Below, piece after piece: positions 43,024 through 53,013 of a stretch of DNA of 64,000 bases. Both the position numbers and the translations under genes were made by a program. The stretch is from JANXSF01 sp043745195. Lineage in GTDB: Bacteria; Acidobacteriota; Terriglobia; Bryobacterales; Bryobacteraceae. Position 1 is the stretch's first letter. Every line of letters starts with the position of its first letter. The stretch lies in assembly GCA_043745195.1 (NCBI GenBank), contig JAYTTF010000100.1:1-64000 (forward strand). The letters run 5' to 3'. The notes under the pieces were generated by a model that worked only from the letters and a program-made list of their open reading frames with translations, searched no databases and was not told the DNA's origin.

Positions 43024-44586
43024 CTACGGACCAATTTCCACAAACTGAATGTGGTGCTTGCGGTCGGAAATTCCGAGTTTCGGGCCTCTTGAAAAGGTTA
43101 ATTCAGAGCGGTTGTGATCCTCGGAATTTGCCTCCAAGTAAGCAAGCACTCCCGTGTCGAGGAACACTCGGCGGCCGCTTCTGATTATTCCATGCACTTC
43201 CTTCGCCAGAAGCCCGTGCCGGCTGAGGTCTGCCTTGCGCCAACTCGTACCCATATTAAAATACTTCATCCACCAGTTGTCACAGGTGAACCTGTCATAG
43301 TAGACAACCACATCGCCAGTCCATATTGCGCGTGCCTGTAAGGCAAGGTGGAGAGGTGGAGATGCCTCCACATGGGCGTACGGGCCGATGTACATAGCCA
43401 AATTCAGGGACGCCATCAAGACCACGAAAGCCGGAAGCGGGTGCGAAAGCTGGCGGCCGCGCAGATTGGTCCGCCGCAGCAGCGATCCCAACAGAAGAAC
43501 GAACGCCGGAAGGCAGAACAGCCGGTAGTACGGATACTCGGTAAGCCATACCGACAAGAAAGCTAGAAAACCAGCCAGCCAAACCAAGGGAAAATGTACA
43601 CCCGCTTGAAAAGTCCACAGCGGGCGGCGCCAATCCCGCTGCCAGAATGCGCGCACAATCGATGCCGCACAAAGCGCCACGATCACCGCGACTGGAATCA
43701 GCAGGCTGACGTCAATGTGACCCAGCGCCAGCGAGACCCTTCCACCGAACAACGTGCGCAGATTCGCCAGCAGCATGTCCGTTGCGTGTCCGAAGAACGG
43801 CTTGCGCGCCAGAACATCGGACCCGTTGGAGGTGATCCACGTAAGAAACATTATTGGATCGGCCGGACGCCGCAGCATAACGAACCAAACGGCCAGATAT
43901 GCCCCTGCAACCGAGCCACCAGAAACCGCCATGTAGACGAGCACTCTGCGGGCGCGGGCGGTGCGGTTCGGCCAGGCCCGATGCGTCCATATCGCCACCA
44001 GCATCGCCGGATAAAAGCAGATCGCGATCTGATGGATCAGCATCGCCAGCGCATGGAACAGGCCAATCAATAGAACGGAAGGCCCCTTGCGCCTCGCCAC
44101 AAGAAGCGCACAGATCATCAGTGCGGTGGTACCTGGCACATACGCGTTTGCATCGGTAGAAAATTTCCACCATGTGGCCGAGAACGCAAAAAGCAGCGTT
44201 AACCAGATGCTTACCATGTACCGTGCGGTTACACGCAGAAGCAAATGGAACAGCATGCAAGAAGCCGCAACGCTCGATAGGATGCTCCACAGTACCAATA
44301 CGTCAAGCGCGCGGATCCCCGGGGCAACGCTCTTCAACGACAAATATATTCCCCGCCCAATGGCGTTGTACATCAGATGGTTAGGGTTGTAATAAACAGG
44401 CCCAAGCGCCTCACCGGAGAAATAGTGGCCGCTTTCGTCTTGTTCCACCCCCTCAATGTTCAGCGCAAATCCGATCCCGTCCCAATAGTGGTTACGGGTG
44501 GGCAGCCCGAAGTACACGAGCAGCAGAGAAAATGCTAAGGCACATGTAGTCAAGCCCCTAAGTGCAAAAGGCGTTCGGACAGACAA
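43024..44586 (-). CDS. Polytopic membrane protein, possible GT-C-type glycosyltransferase
   Basis: The 520-residue protein has about eleven hydrophobic segments and a soluble C-terminal part (about 400-520). It has GT-C-like features: an early extracytoplasmic loop after the first helix with acidic residues (NHYWDGIGFALNIEGVEQDESG), and FSTDANAYVPG further on. No family could be named with certainty. The gene looks clearly richer in GC than its neighbours and uses different codons, so it may be acquired. It converges with the selenoprotein gene, 25 bases apart. Confidence 0.55.
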   Translation of the reverse strand: MSVRTPFALRGLTTCALAFSLLLVYFGLPTRNHYWDGIGFALNIEGVEQDESGHYFSGEALGPVYYNPNHLMYNAIGRGIYLSLKSVAPGIRALDVLVLWSILSSVAASCMLFHLLLRVTARYMVSIWLTLLFAFSATWWKFSTDANAYVPGTTALMICALLVARRKGPSVLLIGLFHALAMLIHQIAICFYPAMLVAIWTHRAWPNRTARARRVLVYMAVSGGSVAGAYLAVWFVMLRRPADPIMFLTWITSNGSDVLARKPFFGHATDMLLANLRTLFGGRVSLALGHIDVSLLIPVAVIVALCAASIVRAFWQRDWRRPLWTFQAGVHFPLVWLAGFLAFLSVWLTEYPYYRLFCLPAFVLLLGSLLRRTNLRGRQLSHPLPAFVVLMASLNLAMYIGPYAHVEASPPLHLALQARAIWTGDVVVYYDRFTCDNWWMKYFNMGTSWRKADLSRHGLLAKEVHGIIRSGRRVFLDTGVLAYLEANSEDHNRSELTFSRGPKLGISDRKHHIQFVEIGP

Positions 44587-44767
44587 AATTTAGAATCCCA
44601 TTACGACGTGAACTTGCCCCGAAGGGCGTTTTGATTAGTATAATCGATACTCGAAATTCGGTGTGAAATTATTTGTGGCGTCCAACAGAGAATTAATATT
44701 AAGAAGTTTTGGCGCGGGTGACAGCTCCAACAAGAATGAATCGCCGAATTCGATGAAGTTCTTTAGT

Positions 44768-45975
44768 TTACGGTCCGACGCCCAAGCTTCTAATCACTTT
44801 TTCAACGGCGCTGACGATTGCCTCTGGACTCTCTGATGGAATGTCGTGACCACTATTTAGAACAATAATATTCTCACCACGGCTTGAAAGACGTACTAAC
44901 CGCATCTGCAAGTCTGTCCAAATCCTGGAAATTCCGCGTGGTCATGCTTGCTCATGCCATCCATCAGTAGTTCGTCAGAGTTCTTTCCAGCGGTGAGTAC
45001 AATTAACGGTTTATCTTCGAAATTAGATGCAGCACGAGATTGTTCAGCACTCTCTTCCTGTTCCATAAATTCTAATTCGCTTGCACGCGCCTTCAGATAC
45101 TTCGATTGAAGAATCAGGTAAGTAGTCCCTTCAATTCCTCCAGGAAAACCCCGAAACGCTCTGAGCTGCAGCAACACACGCGCCATTCCAAGTTCAATGA
45201 AAACCGGAGCCCAAGTTGCTTGGCTTTTGTAGCGGCTCAATTGCTGCGCGCCAATTTGCTTCCAGCCGACGGCAGCAACCAATACTGATCCTCCTGTGTG
45301 GAATCTACTAAAACGATTCCAGCTACTTGATCTGGAAATACGGAATTATAGAGCCGAACGGTGCACCCGCCAAAGGAATGCCCCACTAAAACAAAGCCGT
45401 TCGCCTGCATTCTTCAACCCGGTTCGCTGCCGCCATAACCGGCATGATCACAGGAACAGACACGGGTTAGCTTCGCTATTCTTGGTTGCACCCGATTCCA
45501 TTGCAGTATGTTGTCGCCTAGACCGGCTTCAAGAATCACAGTCGGGCTTCCGGTGCAATTTAGTTTGAGCTTTGAGCCGCTGGTATTGAATAACCGGCCA
45601 AGCTCAGGGGTTTGCTTGGCATCAAGCTTGATAACAGTACAACAAATGGCTTAAAACAATTGGACTTGCCGTCATAGGATCAGCGCAATAGCATCACCCA
45701 AATGGTGAGACTGAAGTGCGTAAAAAAGGTCGCCAAAAATGACACGGTACCCACGCCGCTACGCCTAGAGCTCTATGGATTTCATTCGGAGTTCTGTCGC
45801 TTCAGGCCATGGAACCATGTCCCCGTTGGCTCGCGATACCCTGATCTTCGAGACAGTCAACTGCCGTTGCTAGGTTCAAGGTGTTAGCGATTGCCTGATA
45901 CAGTGCTCCGGTTATTCCGAGAACAAACAGTATTCCGACGGCATTTCGCAGCCACCGAATCTTGTTGCATATTTA
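44768..45975 (-). pseudogene. Decayed alpha/beta hydrolase
   Basis: Pieces of one alpha/beta hydrolase are found in order on the minus strand but in different frames. They are: a membrane helix (WLRNAVGILFVLGITGALYQ), TGSPTVILEAGLGDNILQW, FVLVGHSFGGCTVRLY with the nucleophile elbow, VLVDSTQEDQY, a 128-residue middle part with LIVLTAGKNSDE, and a last piece RGENIIVLNSGHDIPSESPE containing the catalytic His region, ending at TAA 44768-44770. Frameshifts and stop codons between the pieces, and an extra segment of about 300 bases after the first helix, show that the gene is broken. Confidence 0.75.
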
Positions 45976-46006
45976 ATTTAACTATCTTAGTAACTAACAA
46001 TGGGTT

Positions 46007-46780
46007 TCAATTCCCTCGCGCTTGAACTGCTTCTTCCACAATGGCAATCAGTTCCTCTCGGGTCAGCGTGATCTTCCCCGATTGGCCCAAATCTTCAGCA
46101 ACCACCGGGCACCCTGGCGAGGCCGCAGCTTTAGAAACCACTCCATAGCGTGTCCGCGAATCAAACAGCTTGTCCACTTCCTCGCGCGGCAGAACCTTAG
46201 GACCGCCCAACAACTCGCTGACCAACGCTATGCGAGCAGTATGTTCCAATGTTTCCATTTTGAAAAAAGCATTCCATAAATCGCTGCCATAACAAACTGC
46301 ACCATGATTGGCCATTAGCAGCGCATCGTATTTGGGAATGTAAGGAACCATGCCATCTGTCAAGGCAGGAGTACCGGGTAGGCCGTATTCAGCCAGAGGA
46401 ACACAGCCCAAGCCAATAATCACTTCCGGCAGAATGGCCAAATTCAAGGGCCGCCCGGCAACGGCAAAGCCTGTTGCAACGGGAGGATGGCAATGCACCA
46501 CAGCACGCACATCCTGGCGCATAGAATAGATGGTGAGGTGCATCATGATTTCACTGGTGCGCTCTCGCTTACCTTCAATCTTGTTGCCATGCATGTCGCA
46601 GATGATCAAGTCATCGGGCTTCATCATACCTTTGGAAATACCGGTAGGCGTGCAAAGAACACGTGCCTGGTCCAAACGGTAACTGACATTACCGTCGTTT
46701 GAAGCCACCCAACCTTTTTGGTAAATCAGCTTGCCGATCTCAACAATAATTTCGCGCAGTTCGCGCTCAGTCAACGGCAT
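46007..46780 (-). CDS. Class II aldolase/adducin family protein
   Basis: The 257-residue protein from the ATG at 46780 has the zinc-site HCHPP motif, a later His in LMANHGAV, and the ASNDGNVSYRL phosphate-binding loop of the fuculose- and rhamnulose-phosphate aldolase family. Other members decarboxylate or epimerise sugars. It stands alone among decayed sequence, so no pathway can be assigned. The longer upstream start is not supported. Confidence 0.8.
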   Translation of the reverse strand: MPLTERELREIIVEIGKLIYQKGWVASNDGNVSYRLDQARVLCTPTGISKGMMKPDDLIICDMHGNKIEGKRERTSEIMMHLTIYSMRQDVRAVVHCHPPVATGFAVAGRPLNLAILPEVIIGLGCVPLAEYGLPGTPALTDGMVPYIPKYDALLMANHGAVCYGSDLWNAFFKMETLEHTARIALVSELLGGPKVLPREEVDKLFDSRTRYGVVSKAAASPGCPVVAEDLGQSGKITLTREELIAIVEEAVQARGN

Positions 46781-46939
46781 TGGAATCCTACGATTGTAAC
46801 AAACAGGAAAGCTAAACCCTTGGAACAGACCTGACATTGCCAGCTACAATCGTGCAACAAATTTGGGGTCATATTGTTTTTACCTGATCATATGCCAAAC
46901 CAACGTTAGAATGGTAGGAAAGCATGAATTGGACGACAC

Positions 46940-47749
46940 GTGGATAAACGAAGGATGTGCCCGAATTGCCGGGCAATGATTACCAGCGACGATAAAGTTT
47001 GCCCTTATTGTGAAGCGCAGGTGGGTTCCAGAGCCATTGATTTAAGGGCTCCAGACAATCTAATGGGGGGCTTGATGCCCGCCAACCGGTTTGTGACTTC
47101 ACTGCTTCTACTGGTGAACGCAGCTATATTTCTGACGGTTTACATTTCCGACAACCAGGATTTCGTCCGAACAGCGTATAAGAATGGACGCGGGATTTTG
47201 CTTGGCGGCGAATGGTGGCGTTTGATCACCGCCGGATATTTGCATGCCAACTTGTTGCATATCGCCATGAATGCCTGGGCAATTTTCGATATGGGCGCGT
47301 TTGTGGAAGATCTAATCGGGGCCAAGCGCATGTTCACCGTCTTCACGGTGGCAACTGTTAGTGGATTTCTGCTTAGCTCGTTTTGGAACCCTGTGATACC
47401 CTCGCTGGGCGCCAGCGCAGGAGCGTTCGGATTAATAGGCGCGCTGATCGCTTATGGCGTCAACTCCCGCAGTTCGCATGGCCAGGCGATTAAGCGCTAC
47501 TACATTGAGTCTGCTGTTTTCGGAATTGTTGTGGGGTTGATTGGTATTTTTCCCATCGATAACGCCGCTCACCTGGGTGGACTTATCGGCGGATTCGTAA
47601 CAGCCTGGGTTGCTGGTGAGCCCCGACTTGTCAACGATTGGAAAGAAAAGATATGGACCGTGGGCTCAGCACTTTCGTTGATAATTACGCTGGCTGCATT
47701 TGCCCGAATGTATTTGCGTTTTATTGAAATTTCAACTATCAATCGGTAG
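46940..47749 (+). CDS. Rhomboid family intramembrane serine protease with N-terminal zinc ribbon
   Basis: A zinc ribbon (Cys7, Cys10, Cys21, Cys24) is followed by a six-helix rhomboid core: WWRLITAGYLHANLLHIAMN, the active-site Ser159 in GASAGAFG and His211 in NAAHLGG. Rhomboids cut proteins within the membrane. A GTG codon at 46940 is the start, as no ATG fits. The ribbon may act as a regulatory or recognition module. Another zinc-ribbon membrane protein lies at 1.5 kb. Confidence 0.85.
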   Translation: MDKRRMCPNCRAMITSDDKVCPYCEAQVGSRAIDLRAPDNLMGGLMPANRFVTSLLLLVNAAIFLTVYISDNQDFVRTAYKNGRGILLGGEWWRLITAGYLHANLLHIAMNAWAIFDMGAFVEDLIGAKRMFTVFTVATVSGFLLSSFWNPVIPSLGASAGAFGLIGALIAYGVNSRSSHGQAIKRYYIESAVFGIVVGLIGIFPIDNAAHLGGLIGGFVTAWVAGEPRLVNDWKEKIWTVGSALSLIITLAAFARMYLRFIEISTINR

Positions 47750-47998
47750 TGGTGGTAAGCACACTATTGATGTTGCCTCACCTGTCCAGCCGGGATCGAA
47801 TCGACAAGTTACACTTTACGATGCGTCCGATGCGTCCCAAACTGGAACGGCCTTCGTGACGACAGAATATTGTTCAGCCAATTCAAGCGTTTCCTCAGTG
47901 ACAGCCAGTACAAAGTCCCCCTGGCTGGCTTTCTGGAAATAAGATATACTCCATCAATCCGATGTCCTAATTATCGGAGCATTCGCTTTGGAGTTTCC

Positions 47999-50900
47999 AT
48001 GTATAGAAAATCACTCTTGACCATTACACTCGCCTGCATGTTTGCTGCAACCACTCTCTCCGGGCAAGAGGTTCGCGCCAGCCTTTCAGGAATTATCTCG
48101 GACCCTTCCGGCGCACCCATCCCTGCGGCGCAAATCACCGTAACTAACATTGCCAAAAACACGCGCATCGTCAGTACTTCGAACGAAAGTGGCCTTTACA
48201 GTACGCCGCTGCTTGAACCAGCCGCCTACAAAGTGGTTGTGGAAAAAGACGGCTTCCGCCGTGTTGTGCGTGAAAGCGTGGTTCTGCAGTCCCTCGACAA
48301 AACACGGCTTGACGTGCAGCTGCAAATTGGCTCAGTCACTGATTCCATCACCGTCAACGATTCCATATCCCAACTTCAAACGGAAACGGCTAACCGCGAT
48401 ACGGCCATCAACAATCAACTGATCGCCAATTTACCCACGCAAGGCCGCAATCCTTTCCAAATTGCCTGGGCCGCGCCGGGAGTTTTCAAGGCCGGCGGCT
48501 GGCGGTATTTGCGCTCCTTCGACATCGCCGGGACTACGGGCTTTTCGGTTAACGGTGGTCGCAGCGGCGAAAACGAAGTGCTGCTTGATGGAATGAGCAA
48601 CGTCCGTTCCAGCCGCACCGTAATTCACGTGCCGACGATGGAATCTGTGCAGGAATTCAAAGTCTTAACCAATACATACGACGCTCAATACGGCCGCACC
48701 GGCGGTGGTATCGTCACCATGGTTACAAAGTCGGGAACCAATCAGGTGCACGGCAACCTGTTTGAATATTTTCAGAACTCCAAGCTGAATGCTAACCAGA
48801 CGGAATTGAACGCCGGCGGTATTAAGAAGTCTCCAAATAACATCAACTCATATGGCTTCTTCTTGTCTGGCCCCGTCTATATTCCCAAAATCTTCGATGG
48901 CCGCAACAGGATTTTCTGGACTATCTCACACGAATCGATGCGTCAACGCTCGGCCGATCCTGGCGTTGTGACCGTTCCCACCCTGGAATGGCGCACCGGT
49001 GATTTCTCCACTCTGCGCAACGCCCAGAATCAGGCGGTACTTATATATGACCCTCTTACCACCATCGCTGATGGAACGCGTCAGCCCTTCGCAGGCAATC
49101 GTCTCCCGGCTAACCGCATCACACCCATCGCCACAAACGCATTGAAGTTTTATCCGGGGCCAACATCGGAAGGCACTGGTCCGGCAAAAGTGAACAATTA
49201 CCCCTACCCCTCCCGTTGGGTCGCCGACATGTTTCAATGGTCAGGACGGTTGGATTATCAGATTAACGCCCGCAACAACACCAACTTTCGCTATGGCCAG
49301 AATCCATTTACTGAATACCGCGGACTGGTCTTCATCAAAAACCCAAGCGACGTGAATCCTGCTGAGCCTACCGGCAACGCTCCGCTCATCCGAAATGGCC
49401 GCACGATTGGCTTCAATTGGACGTCCACGCTTACACCCACCACAACCTTTGATCTTCGTCTGGGCCTTAACCGCTGGGAACAGACCAGCGGCAGCTCTTA
49501 TGGCAACGGCTACGATCCCAAATTGCTGGGCTTTGATCCCAACCTTGTCAGCCAGTTCACTCGTGTTGCTTTCCCCCGTTTTGACTTCAACGGTGTATAC
49601 CAATCAATGGGCCCCGGCAGCCTTCTGAACGCGGGCAACAATGATACCTATACAATTCAACCGAACTTAAACAAGGTTGTGGGCCGCCATTTCCTCAAGT
49701 TTGGCTTTGAGGCGCGCCGTTACAACGACAACACCTTGAACCCTGGTGCTGCTACTGGGACTTACAATTTTGGAAAGAACTGGACGCAGGCTGTTTCCAA
49801 CCGCGCTGATGCCACATCGGGAAACGAGTTGGCTACCTTCTTACTTGGCTATCCGACATCAGCTGCCGTTGACCGCAATATTGACCCTGCCTTTGTTCAC
49901 TACTTCTATGCGGGCTTCTTCCAGGATGACTTCAAAATTTCCTCACGTCTCACGCTTAACCTTGGCATGCGATGGGATTATGAATCGCCAGCTTACGAAC
50001 GCTATAACCGCATGGTGCAATCGCTTGACTTCAACGCCGCCAGCCCGATCGCAGCGCAGGCTACCGGCCTCAACTTAAAGGGCGCAGTTCGCTTCGCGAA
50101 CACTGGTGGAGCTTCGCGTGGATCCTTCGCGCCTGATCGTAACAATTTTGCGCCTCGAGTGGGCTTTGCCTATCGCTTAACCAATAAGTGGGTTGTTCGC
50201 GGCGGGTATGGCCTTTACTTCCTTGGTCAGGATGCGACCGGTTCCAACCAGGGCTTCAGCCAGCGCACCAATGCCACGGTGACAGTGGACAACCTGGTTC
50301 CCGCAGTTACGCTCGCCAACGCATTTACTAATCAGGTGGGTGGCCGTCTTCTCCCGGCGGTTGGCAATTCCGAAGGTGCGGCAAGCTTTCTTGGCCAGGG
50401 CATTGGAGTAAATTACCAGAATCGCCCTTTGCCTTACTCTCATCAATACTCGTTCGATATCCAGCGCGAGCTTCCAGGCGGAGTGCTGTTTGAAGCTGCG
50501 TATGTGGGTAATCAAACGCGCAAACTGCCAATAAGTTCCACAGCGAATTACATTTCAGCCAGCGAGTTAAATCGCCGCACTGCTACTGGAGTAATCGACA
50601 ATGCTTATTACAACGCACAAGTCCCCAACCCCATGCGTGGACTGATCCCCAACAATGCCGCTTTGAATGGCGCCACGATTACACGGCAAACGTTGTTGTT
50701 CACTTTCCCGCAATATTCGCCGTTGACAATCAGCAATGTGCCCATTGGCCGGCAGCGCTACGACAGTTTCCAATTGAAGGCTTCCAAGCGGTTCACTTCT
50801 GGTCTTACCTTCCTGACAAGCTATACCGGAGCCAAGACTCTGGAACAGATCAGCTTCCAGAACGTTCAGGATTTTAACGTCGCCACTCCGAACAATTCCG

Positions 50901-51472
50901 TTCTGGTCAAACAGTCCGCCGATCAGATTGACGTTCCCCGTAAGTTCAACTTCGCAGGCGTCTTTGAACTGCCCTTCGGCAAAGGCAAGCACTTTGCAAC
51001 GAACATCAACAAGGTTGGCAACTTCCTGATTGGTGGGTGGGAACTGAATGCAAATATTACTTATATGAAGGGGCTGAATCTGAATTATCCGAATGCTGCA
51101 CAAGCGACACCGGGCAGCGCTGCTCTTGATAACCCGACCATCGCGCAGTACTTCAACACCAGCCTTTGGAACGATTCCACCGGCAAGCGCGTTGGCACAC
51201 AAGAGCCCTTCACGCTGCGTAACTTTCCGCTACGCTTTTCCAACGTCCGGCTTCCGGGCTATAAGAACTGGGATGCGTCCATCTCAAAGTACTTCCCTAT
51301 CCACGAACGATTGAGAGCGCAATTCAAGTTTGAAGCGGTGAATGCTTTGAACCGTCCATGGTTCACCGGCATCCAGTCTGTGGACGTAACCAATGCGCAG
51401 TTCGGCCGGCTCAATCCTTCGCAGGGCAATTTGCCAAGGTTTCTGAAGCTTGGTTTGAATTTGCAATTCTAA
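47999..51472 (+). CDS. Oar-like TonB-dependent outer-membrane receptor
   Basis: The 1157-residue protein starts with a signal peptide (MYRKSLLTITLACMFAATTLSG). A carboxypeptidase-regulatory-like domain follows (about 25-110: VRASLSGIISDPSGAPIPAAQITVTN), then a plug (FSVNGGRSGENEVLLDGMSN, YDAQYGRTGGGIVTMVTKSG) and a long beta-barrel ending in the aromatic LKLGLNLQF. The GGAG site six bases before the ATG fits. Such receptors are very numerous in acidobacteria and take up or bind large substrates, perhaps peptides or carbohydrates. The in-frame upstream extension is not needed. Confidence 0.9.
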   Translation: MYRKSLLTITLACMFAATTLSGQEVRASLSGIISDPSGAPIPAAQITVTNIAKNTRIVSTSNESGLYSTPLLEPAAYKVVVEKDGFRRVVRESVVLQSLDKTRLDVQLQIGSVTDSITVNDSISQLQTETANRDTAINNQLIANLPTQGRNPFQIAWAAPGVFKAGGWRYLRSFDIAGTTGFSVNGGRSGENEVLLDGMSNVRSSRTVIHVPTMESVQEFKVLTNTYDAQYGRTGGGIVTMVTKSGTNQVHGNLFEYFQNSKLNANQTELNAGGIKKSPNNINSYGFFLSGPVYIPKIFDGRNRIFWTISHESMRQRSADPGVVTVPTLEWRTGDFSTLRNAQNQAVLIYDPLTTIADGTRQPFAGNRLPANRITPIATNALKFYPGPTSEGTGPAKVNNYPYPSRWVADMFQWSGRLDYQINARNNTNFRYGQNPFTEYRGLVFIKNPSDVNPAEPTGNAPLIRNGRTIGFNWTSTLTPTTTFDLRLGLNRWEQTSGSSYGNGYDPKLLGFDPNLVSQFTRVAFPRFDFNGVYQSMGPGSLLNAGNNDTYTIQPNLNKVVGRHFLKFGFEARRYNDNTLNPGAATGTYNFGKNWTQAVSNRADATSGNELATFLLGYPTSAAVDRNIDPAFVHYFYAGFFQDDFKISSRLTLNLGMRWDYESPAYERYNRMVQSLDFNAASPIAAQATGLNLKGAVRFANTGGASRGSFAPDRNNFAPRVGFAYRLTNKWVVRGGYGLYFLGQDATGSNQGFSQRTNATVTVDNLVPAVTLANAFTNQVGGRLLPAVGNSEGAASFLGQGIGVNYQNRPLPYSHQYSFDIQRELPGGVLFEAAYVGNQTRKLPISSTANYISASELNRRTATGVIDNAYYNAQVPNPMRGLIPNNAALNGATITRQTLLFTFPQYSPLTISNVPIGRQRYDSFQLKASKRFTSGLTFLTSYTGAKTLEQISFQNVQDFNVATPNNSVLVKQSADQIDVPRKFNFAGVFELPFGKGKHFATNINKVGNFLIGGWELNANITYMKGLNLNYPNAAQATPGSAALDNPTIAQYFNTSLWNDSTGKRVGTQEPFTLRNFPLRFSNVRLPGYKNWDASISKYFPIHERLRAQFKFEAVNALNRPWFTGIQSVDVTNAQFGRLNPSQGNLPRFLKLGLNLQF

Positions 51473-51489
51473 GATTCAAGAGTTATTTG

Positions 51490-53010
51490 CTAACGTACTT
51501 GCGGGAAGCCCAGTTCCACCTTACTGGTGCTAGGGTCAGGCCAGCGGCTTGTGACCACTTTGGCTCGTGTATAAAAATGCACTCCCTCGGGTCCATACAT
51601 ATGCAAATCCCCAAACAAGGAGGCTTTCCAACCGCCGAAGCTATAGTAGGCGACTGGCACCGGGATGGGCACGTTAACACCAACCATGCCAGCCTCCACA
51701 TCGAATTGGAATTGACGGGCAACGCCGCCGTCCCTGGTAAAGATCGCTGCCCCGTTACCGAATGGATTGTTGTTGATCATGCGCAGCGCTTCCTCATAAG
51801 TCTGCACGCGCACAAGGCCAAGCACTGGGCCGAAAATTTCGTCTTCATAACATTTCATCCCAGGCTTCACATTGTCGATCAATGATGTTCCCAGGAAAAA
51901 CCCGTCGCCTTTAAATGCAGGTTCGCTCCGGCCATCGACGGTCAACTTTGCTCCTTCCTTCTCCGCTCCGGCAACGTAGGACGCAACTTTATCGCGATGC
52001 TCGCGGGAAATTAACGGACCCATCTCGTTGCCTTCCTCCATACCGGGACCCACCTTGATTTTCGCCATCCTTTCCTTGATTGCTTCAATCAGCGGGTCAG
52101 CTACGTTGCCCACGGCCACTACCATCGAGATGGCCATGCAACGTTCCCCGGCAGAGCCGTAAGCCGCAGAAACAGCCGCGTCGGCGGCCATGCCAATATC
52201 GGCATCGGGCAGTACCAGCATATGATTCTTGGCGCCCCCCAAAGCTTGCACGCGCTTACCGTGGCGGGTGCCGGTTTCATAAACGTACTTGGCGATGGGC
52301 GTCGAACCTACGAAGCTGATGGCTTTCACATCGGGATGTTCCAGCAGCCGGTCTACGGCAACTTTGTCTCCGTGAAGAACAGTAAACACGCCATCCGGCA
52401 GACCGGCTTGTTGCAGCAACTCAGCCAGATAAAGGGTGACGGTTGGATCCTTTTCCGACGGCTTCAGGATGAACGCGTTTCCGCAGGTGATGGCATTGGC
52501 AAACATCCACATGGGTACCATGGCGGGAAAGTTGAACGGCGTGATGCCCGCTACCACTCCCAGTGGTTGGCGGATCTGATATACGTCCACGCCACGGCTG
52601 ACTTGTTCGGAATATCCGCCTTTAAGTAGGTTAGGAACTCCGCAAGCGAACTCGATGTTTTCGAGGCCCCGGGCAACTTCGCCCATTGCATCGGCAACAG
52701 TTTTTCCGTGCTCCATTGTCAGCAGTTCAGCAATGCGGCGTCGATTGGCATCCACCAGTTCACGCATCTTAAACATTACTTCGGCCCTGCGTGAAAGCGG
52801 TGTGGATCGCCATGCCAGGAATGCTTCCTTGGCGACGGCCACCGCATGGTCCACTTCTGCAACGCTAGCCAGATCGACATTGGCTTGAGGTTGGCCAGTG
52901 GCGGGGTTCCACACCACCGACGACCTGCCGGACTTTGAAGGAAACGGCTTACCGCCGATCCAATGATTGACGCTCCGTAGAGCGACTGCTGGTTCTTGTA
53001 CCGTTGTCAT
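51490..53010 (-). CDS. mmsA: CoA-acylating (methyl)malonate-semialdehyde dehydrogenase
   Basis: The 506-residue aldehyde dehydrogenase has the MmsA pattern: ITPFNFPAMVPMWMFANAI, FVGSTPIAKYVYETGTRHGKRVQALGGAKNH and the catalytic Cys in SAGERCMAIS, with a Glu-to-Asn change in the ALGGAKNH block typical of the CoA-acylating enzymes. It turns malonate semialdehyde (from beta-alanine) or methylmalonate semialdehyde (from beta-aminoisobutyrate) into acetyl- or propionyl-CoA. It is the last gene of the pyrimidine breakdown run, three bases after the transaminase. Confidence 0.9.
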   Translation of the reverse strand: MTTVQEPAVALRSVNHWIGGKPFPSKSGRSSVVWNPATGQPQANVDLASVAEVDHAVAVAKEAFLAWRSTPLSRRAEVMFKMRELVDANRRRIAELLTMEHGKTVADAMGEVARGLENIEFACGVPNLLKGGYSEQVSRGVDVYQIRQPLGVVAGITPFNFPAMVPMWMFANAITCGNAFILKPSEKDPTVTLYLAELLQQAGLPDGVFTVLHGDKVAVDRLLEHPDVKAISFVGSTPIAKYVYETGTRHGKRVQALGGAKNHMLVLPDADIGMAADAAVSAAYGSAGERCMAISMVVAVGNVADPLIEAIKERMAKIKVGPGMEEGNEMGPLISREHRDKVASYVAGAEKEGAKLTVDGRSEPAFKGDGFFLGTSLIDNVKPGMKCYEDEIFGPVLGLVRVQTYEEALRMINNNPFGNGAAIFTRDGGVARQFQFDVEAGMVGVNVPIPVPVAYYSFGGWKASLFGDLHMYGPEGVHFYTRAKVVTSRWPDPSTSKVELGFPQVR

Positions 53011-53013
53011 TTT

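Noticed and set aside
47700..47942. 80-codon open frame after the rhomboid gene
   Set aside because: It begins inside the rhomboid gene in another frame, has no ribosome-binding site and reads as low-complexity Ser/Thr sequence without a recognisable domain.
47870..47998. Longer N-terminus for the TonB-dependent receptor
   Set aside because: The extension puts 43 residues before a clear signal peptide, and GGAG is spaced correctly for the ATG at 47999.
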